Shown here piece by piece: positions 60,001 to 64,000 of a DNA stretch of 64,000 nucleotides. How positions within the stretch are numbered: the first letter of the stretch is position 1; the number at the start of each line of letters is the position of its first letter. The notes beneath the pieces were generated by a model. It did not search any database. It was not told where the DNA came from and was given only the letters and a program-made list of their open reading frames with translations. The stretch lies in contig JAKTNV010000004.1 of NCBI GenBank assembly GCA_022747635.1, forward strand, positions 18,600,969 to 18,664,968, read 5' to 3'. This DNA is from Hetaerina americana (taxonomy: Eukaryota; Arthropoda; Insecta; Odonata; Calopterygidae). The position numbers and the translations under genes were made by a program.

Positions 60001-60062
60001 TGGCGGTGTTTGTGTGTGTGTGTGTATATATATGTATGTATGTGTGTATATATATATATAAT
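60001..60062. repeat. (TG)n-(TA)n microsatellite at LINE 3' end
   Basis: TGTGTG and TATATA runs directly abut the 3' end of the minus-strand LINE and may derive from its tail. Confidence 0.85.
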
Positions 60063-62873
60063 TTTATTATTAGGTAATCTACCAGATAAGGTAGATTTTG
60101 GATAGACAAAACTATTAAATAATTATTTCTTAACAAAACAGAATACAGCATCCTACTCTACAAAAAGCCTCCTGTCATCTTTGTGTACTCCCTTCATCCC
60201 ATCCAACTTCCACATCCTATTCCTTCCTTTTCCTCCTTTGCTTAACATTCTTCCCTCTAATAGTCTTCAACATCCCATTGCTGATCAATATGCATTTCGT
60301 CAATTTTTCCTGGCTCTTTATGATTTCTCTCAACTGTCCCATTTCCTTGCCTACCTAACCTAGCACTCCTCTTCATCTCCTCATTTGTGTTCCTTTCGGT
60401 CATTGTTACCTTCTCTATTCTCCTCCACATGCAAATTCCAAAAGCCTCCAATCTGTTTCTATAATCCTACTTCAGTGACCAAGTACCCGCACCGCCCATA
60501 ACTACCCTCCATATCTAAGTTTTAACAAGTCTTTTCTTAACATCCTTACTCAATGTCCCTGTCATCAACTCTGTCCTCCTTGTGAAAGCCTCTCTCCCAA
60601 GTGCAATTATTCTCCTTATGTACCAACTATGTTGACCATTTTGGTCCAAAGCACTTCCAAGATACGAAAACTGTCCCACCTGCTCTAGTTTTTGCCCTCC
60701 TATTTTAATGTTAAGCTTAACCTTTGTCATTCTGGAAAAACACATAACCTTTGTTTTATTAATATTGATTCTTATCTCATATCTATCGTACTTGAGTTTC
60801 CGATTCACTCAGCAATGCTTGCAATCCGTTGGCTGACTGACAAACTAAAGCTTGGTCATCAGCGAACCTAACTGATTTTATGAATTCCCCGCCCACTTTT
60901 ATTCCTACTTCCAGTTCTTCTCATGCCTCTTAAAGCATTTCGTCCACATGTATGTTGGGCAGCACAGGGGATCATAGGTAACCCTGGCATACCCCTCTTT
61001 CTAACACTGCCCATAGAGATTCTCCATTCCCCAGTCACACCCGATCAGTTTGATACGTATATAGTAGATACATACTGCAGAAAGCATCCGGTCCATCCAA
61101 TGTATTCTTATTTTCTGCAAAATACTCATTAGTTATTCCCAATTCACTCTATCGAACGCCTTATCAAAATCTACGAAAGGGACAAACATGTCCTGATTTT
61201 ATTCTATATTCCTCTCGATTAGTGATCTCATTACTGCAAAGGTATCACCCATGCCTCTCCCTTTCCGAAACCCAAACTGATCATCCCCTAAGTAATCATT
61301 TACCCTACTCTTTATCCTTTTGTCGATGATCCTGAGAACAACTTCAGCTGCTTGGAATCAAACTTACAGTTGTATACTCCTCACATGATGTAGCATTTAC
61401 CTTTTTCAGAAAAGGAGCTAACCCCGATGTCGCAAAGTCATCTGGCCAGATTCCACAGTTTACATTGTTGCTAAAATGAGTCCATATAGTCACTTCCTCC
61501 TACATTTTCCTAAAGCTTTTAGTAGTTCTACAGGAATGTTGTCTACCCCCACAGCCTTGTTTGATTTCATCTCCCTTAATGTCCTTTCTATCTCATCATC
61601 AAGTATGCCTGGCCCTAAGCTATCTATATCATGTTCTCTTTCTATGTCTAAGCTTGTTGGCATAAGTTCTTAACCATACAGTTCTTCTCTCTATTCATTC
61701 CATCTCTCTTGGATCTTTTCTGTTTCAACTATTATATCTTATCTGACTTATCTCTTACTGTTAATAAAGATCTTAAAATTGTACTTCCGATAGTGATTTA
61801 ACATTGCTCTATAGTGCACCAATTTCACCCTTCTGCAAACTTCCCATGTCCTTGCACTGCATCTTCTGGCATGCTCTTTTTGCATTATTTGTTGCCCGTC
61901 TCAATGTATTATTTAACTCTTTGTACTTCTGCCTAGCTCTGTATTTATTATCTTCCATTTTCTTCTCTAACCTATTTTTCTAATCATCTCATTCATGATC
62001 CATGGTTTCATTGTCCTTTTCCCATTAACAGTTCCGATAGTTTCGTTTGCGGCTTTCGATATCCCTTTCTTGATACATTTGCATTTTTCCTCGATAGTAT
62101 TAAGCTCTTCACCCTCATCTAAAGCCTGCTGATACTCCTTCCTTGTTAATCCAGCTAATTTTTCCACATTCCATTTCCTAACATCCTGCCCCTGCTTAGC
62201 TTTTTGAAATGGATGCTACATTTCATAAAAACTAAATTGTGGTCAGAGTCAATATCCTCCCCATTAAGCTGTGCGCATTGATCACACTTTTCCTAAATCT
62301 GTGCCTAACCATAATATAATCTAACTGATACCTTTCTCAGTCAACTGGCATTTTCCATGTATACCTACGCCTTTTGTGGTGTCTGAACAAAGTGTTGGTA
62401 ATGACCAACCCTACCCCTGCATAGTTCAATTGCTTTCCCCCCAGGGTCATATCTCATACCCTAAGCCCCACCTCATTGCCATCTCTTCATCCACCTGCCG
62501 TCGGACTCCAAACTATCTAAGTTGACCTCGCTTCCACTTACCTTTTTGCCATATTATGGCACACCCTCACTGGCCCCGTCCACTCTATATTACTCTATAA
62601 GTATCACTCCAGGAACCATTATTCTTTCATCTCACCTCACACTGATCTCGAGAAAATTCCTATTTATCCTTTTCCCATTTCTTGCTTTATATTATATAAT
62701 TTACCTGTCCTCAACATTTTCCTAAGTTCCAATTCTAACTAATTTGGTTTTTGTCTCCTGTGACTTCTGTGCGGCTGGCTGCCTTTGGTTTTGCTTTGCT
62801 TTGCAAGGTTTTCATGAGATGATACCTGCAGAAGCCTTGCCTCCCGCATTGCAAGAGAGGACACTCGGCTGAT
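60063..62873 (-). mobile_element. LINE-A, nearly full-length antisense copy, decayed
   Basis: Read on the minus strand from 62,873: a 5' region shared with 13.43-13.53 kb, endonuclease with TWKMPVD-like, QLDYIM and HRFRKSVIN motifs (62,250-62,350) and the DSDHNLV region (62,240), then a linker (KLAGLTRKEYQQALDEGEE at 62,100-62,167). RT follows, with its FADD box near 60,870 and SYLGSALDQNGQ near 60,650, then the C-terminal tail and a 3' end near 60,063. Frameshifts and stops make it inactive, but it is the most complete copy in the window. Nucleotide similarity to the 13.4-kb copy is high in the endonuclease. Confidence 0.85.
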
Positions 62874-62879
62874 TGGCCC

Positions 62880-63418
62880 AAGTTGTGTTGTTGCCAGGAT
62901 TCATACTCTCTATAGTGTCCATCATTGTAGAGGAAGATAGCTTAGGTCCAGGCATACTCAACAATGAGATAGAAAGGGCATTAAGGGAGATGAAACTAAA
63001 CAAGGCCATGGGGGTGGATAACATTTCCGCGGAACTCTTGAAATGTTTAGGAAAACGTGGGAGGAAGACGCTATATTGGCTGATCCGTAGTATTTATGAG
63101 GAGGGAATCTGGCCGGAAGACTTAGTGAGATCAGTTTTAGTTCCTATTCCGAAAAAGGTAAAGGCCACATCATGTGAGGACTATAGGACAATTAGTTTGA
63201 TATCCCACGCAGCTAAAGTTGTTCTCAGGATCATAAACAAAAGGATAGAGAGTAGGGCAAATGATTACTTAGGGGATGATCAGTTTGGGTTTAGGAAGGG
63301 GAGAGGTACGCGTGATGCCATTGCAGTAATGAGATTATTAATCAAGAGGAATATAGAACACAACAGGAGGTATTTGCCTGTTTCGTAGATTTCGAAAAAG
63401 CGTTCGATAGAGTTATAG
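62880..63418 (+). mobile_element. LINE-A RT fragment, head-to-head with the antisense copy
   Basis: A 171-codon ORF (62,873-63,388) is almost intact: ERALREMKLNKAMGVDNIS, SVLVPIPKK, YRTISLISHAAKVVLRI, DQFGFRKGRGTRDAI. A shift then leads to VDFEKAFDRV, which contains the first RT catalytic aspartate. It stops abruptly in a (TA)n tract. It starts within 10 bp of the 5' end of the oppositely oriented LINE. This is the best-preserved RT sequence here and the 14.8-15.1 kb copy aligns to it with gaps. Confidence 0.85.

Positions 63419-63481
<63 letters not shown>
63419..63481. repeat. (TA)n microsatellite
   Basis: About 31 uninterrupted TA units sit exactly between the truncated LINE RT and the inverted SINE-containing unit. 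Confidence 0.97.
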
Positions 63482-63482
<1 letters not shown>

Positions 63483-63483
<1 letters not shown>

Positions 63484-63890
63484 TAAACATAGAGTAAAAA
63501 AATACTGAACGACTTAGAAATTCTCCGTATTAATTATAAGGGTGTAAAATAAGTAGAAGATATATTTGTTTCTGCAGATGCACAATATATCACCATCAGA
63601 ACAACTAATTCCTTAACAATGTCATTCCTAATTAAATTTCTGTCCACCCCTTCCATGTCCCTTAATTACTGTACCAAGGAATATCAAACAGTACATTAGA
63701 GTTTGACAGTTATTTCAATATCAGCATATAAAACCTTGAACAGTGTAATCAACCGAAAGCTCGGTTTGGTTGGTGACATGTGACATTACTCAATACTTAG
63801 CCCAACAGCATGTGAAAATCATCAGGCTGGGGGGGGGGGGGGCGTCCCCTTCCCTGCGACGGTAATGGTTTCTCAGGAAATTCTAACCAG
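63483..63890 (-). mobile_element. SINE S1-containing repeat, inverted partner of 57.3 kb
   Basis: The reverse complement matches 57.47-57.84 kb across both the SINE 3' body (ACCAAACCGAGCTTTCGGTTG) and the downstream extra segment. The SINE's internal CCCCCT block, seen at 11.81 kb, has expanded here to 14 guanines on the plus strand (about 63,829-63,842). The tRNA-like head is missing or too diverged. Confidence 0.65.
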
Positions 63891-64000
63891 AATATAATTA
63901 TTTAAAAATGCAAACTAATTTATCATAAGTAAACATATTGCGACCAGAGTTTAGATGAATTATGTTCTCATCCTTTACATAGCAAGCTTCTGGCACTTCT

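Noticed and set aside
1..64000. CRISPR arrays, bacterial operons, IS elements or prophage
   Set aside because: Spliced genes, poly(A) signals and eukaryotic retroelements fill the window; no regularly spaced direct-repeat arrays are present.

Overview
The window looks like a piece of an AT-rich arthropod genome, most likely an insect. Two spliced protein genes have clear animal homologues. Introns reach several kilobases with GT-AG borders. The repeat load is mixed: LINEs, tRNA-derived SINEs, a mariner relic, Penelope-like sequence and long (TA)n tracts. I cannot name the species.

Layout. Bases 1-24,400 contain no gene I can recognise. They hold a TSD-bounded tRNA-derived SINE (11,709-11,975, minus), a decayed LINE (13,400-15,905, plus), an internally deleted mariner with intact 30-bp terminal repeats (16,489-16,986) and a foldback hairpin near 20.6 kb. 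Bases 24,426-44,587 (plus) are a complete acetyl-CoA synthetase gene: 11 constitutive coding exons, 685 residues, plus a possible 36-nt in-frame cassette exon. Its introns are full of LINE, SINE and foldback insertions. A Penelope-like reverse transcriptase fragment lies at about 48.6-49.2 kb. Bases 53,022-49,515 (minus) are a complete six-exon homologue of the splicing factor C9orf78/TLS1 (302 residues). A third gene starts divergently at about 53.25 kb (plus); only its first coding exon is visible and I do not recognise it. From 54 kb to the end the sequence is repeats: a SINE-containing unit present twice in inverted orientation (57.3 and 63.5 kb), a candidate TIR element (58.85-59.92 kb), a nearly full-length LINE (62.87-60.06 kb, minus) and a head-to-head second LINE copy cut off by a (TA)n tract.

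The most unusual signal is a family of short foldback insertions (25.84, 34.10 and 50.92 kb). All three share one 3' tail of about 30 nt and are flanked by target duplications of 13, 9 and 13 bp. Each begins with a stretch complementary to its own interior, but the palindrome arm differs greatly in length (about 85, 7 and 21 bp). This fits hairpins formed by snap-back or template-switch copying at insertion, rather than a DNA transposon with fixed terminal repeats. A second foldback type (38.1, 20.6, 58.4 kb) centres on a CTGAnGnTGAC...GTCGAAAC motif. That motif resembles the hammerhead-ribozyme core reported for Penelope-like retroelements, and a Penelope-like RT relic is present in the window.

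The two complete genes are housekeeping: cytosolic/nuclear acetyl-CoA supply and pre-mRNA splicing. Apart from the likely shared promoter between the C9orf78 homologue and its divergent neighbour, I see no functional link among the genes. All coordinates come from reading the sequence by eye; family assignments rest on recognised motifs, not on database searches.
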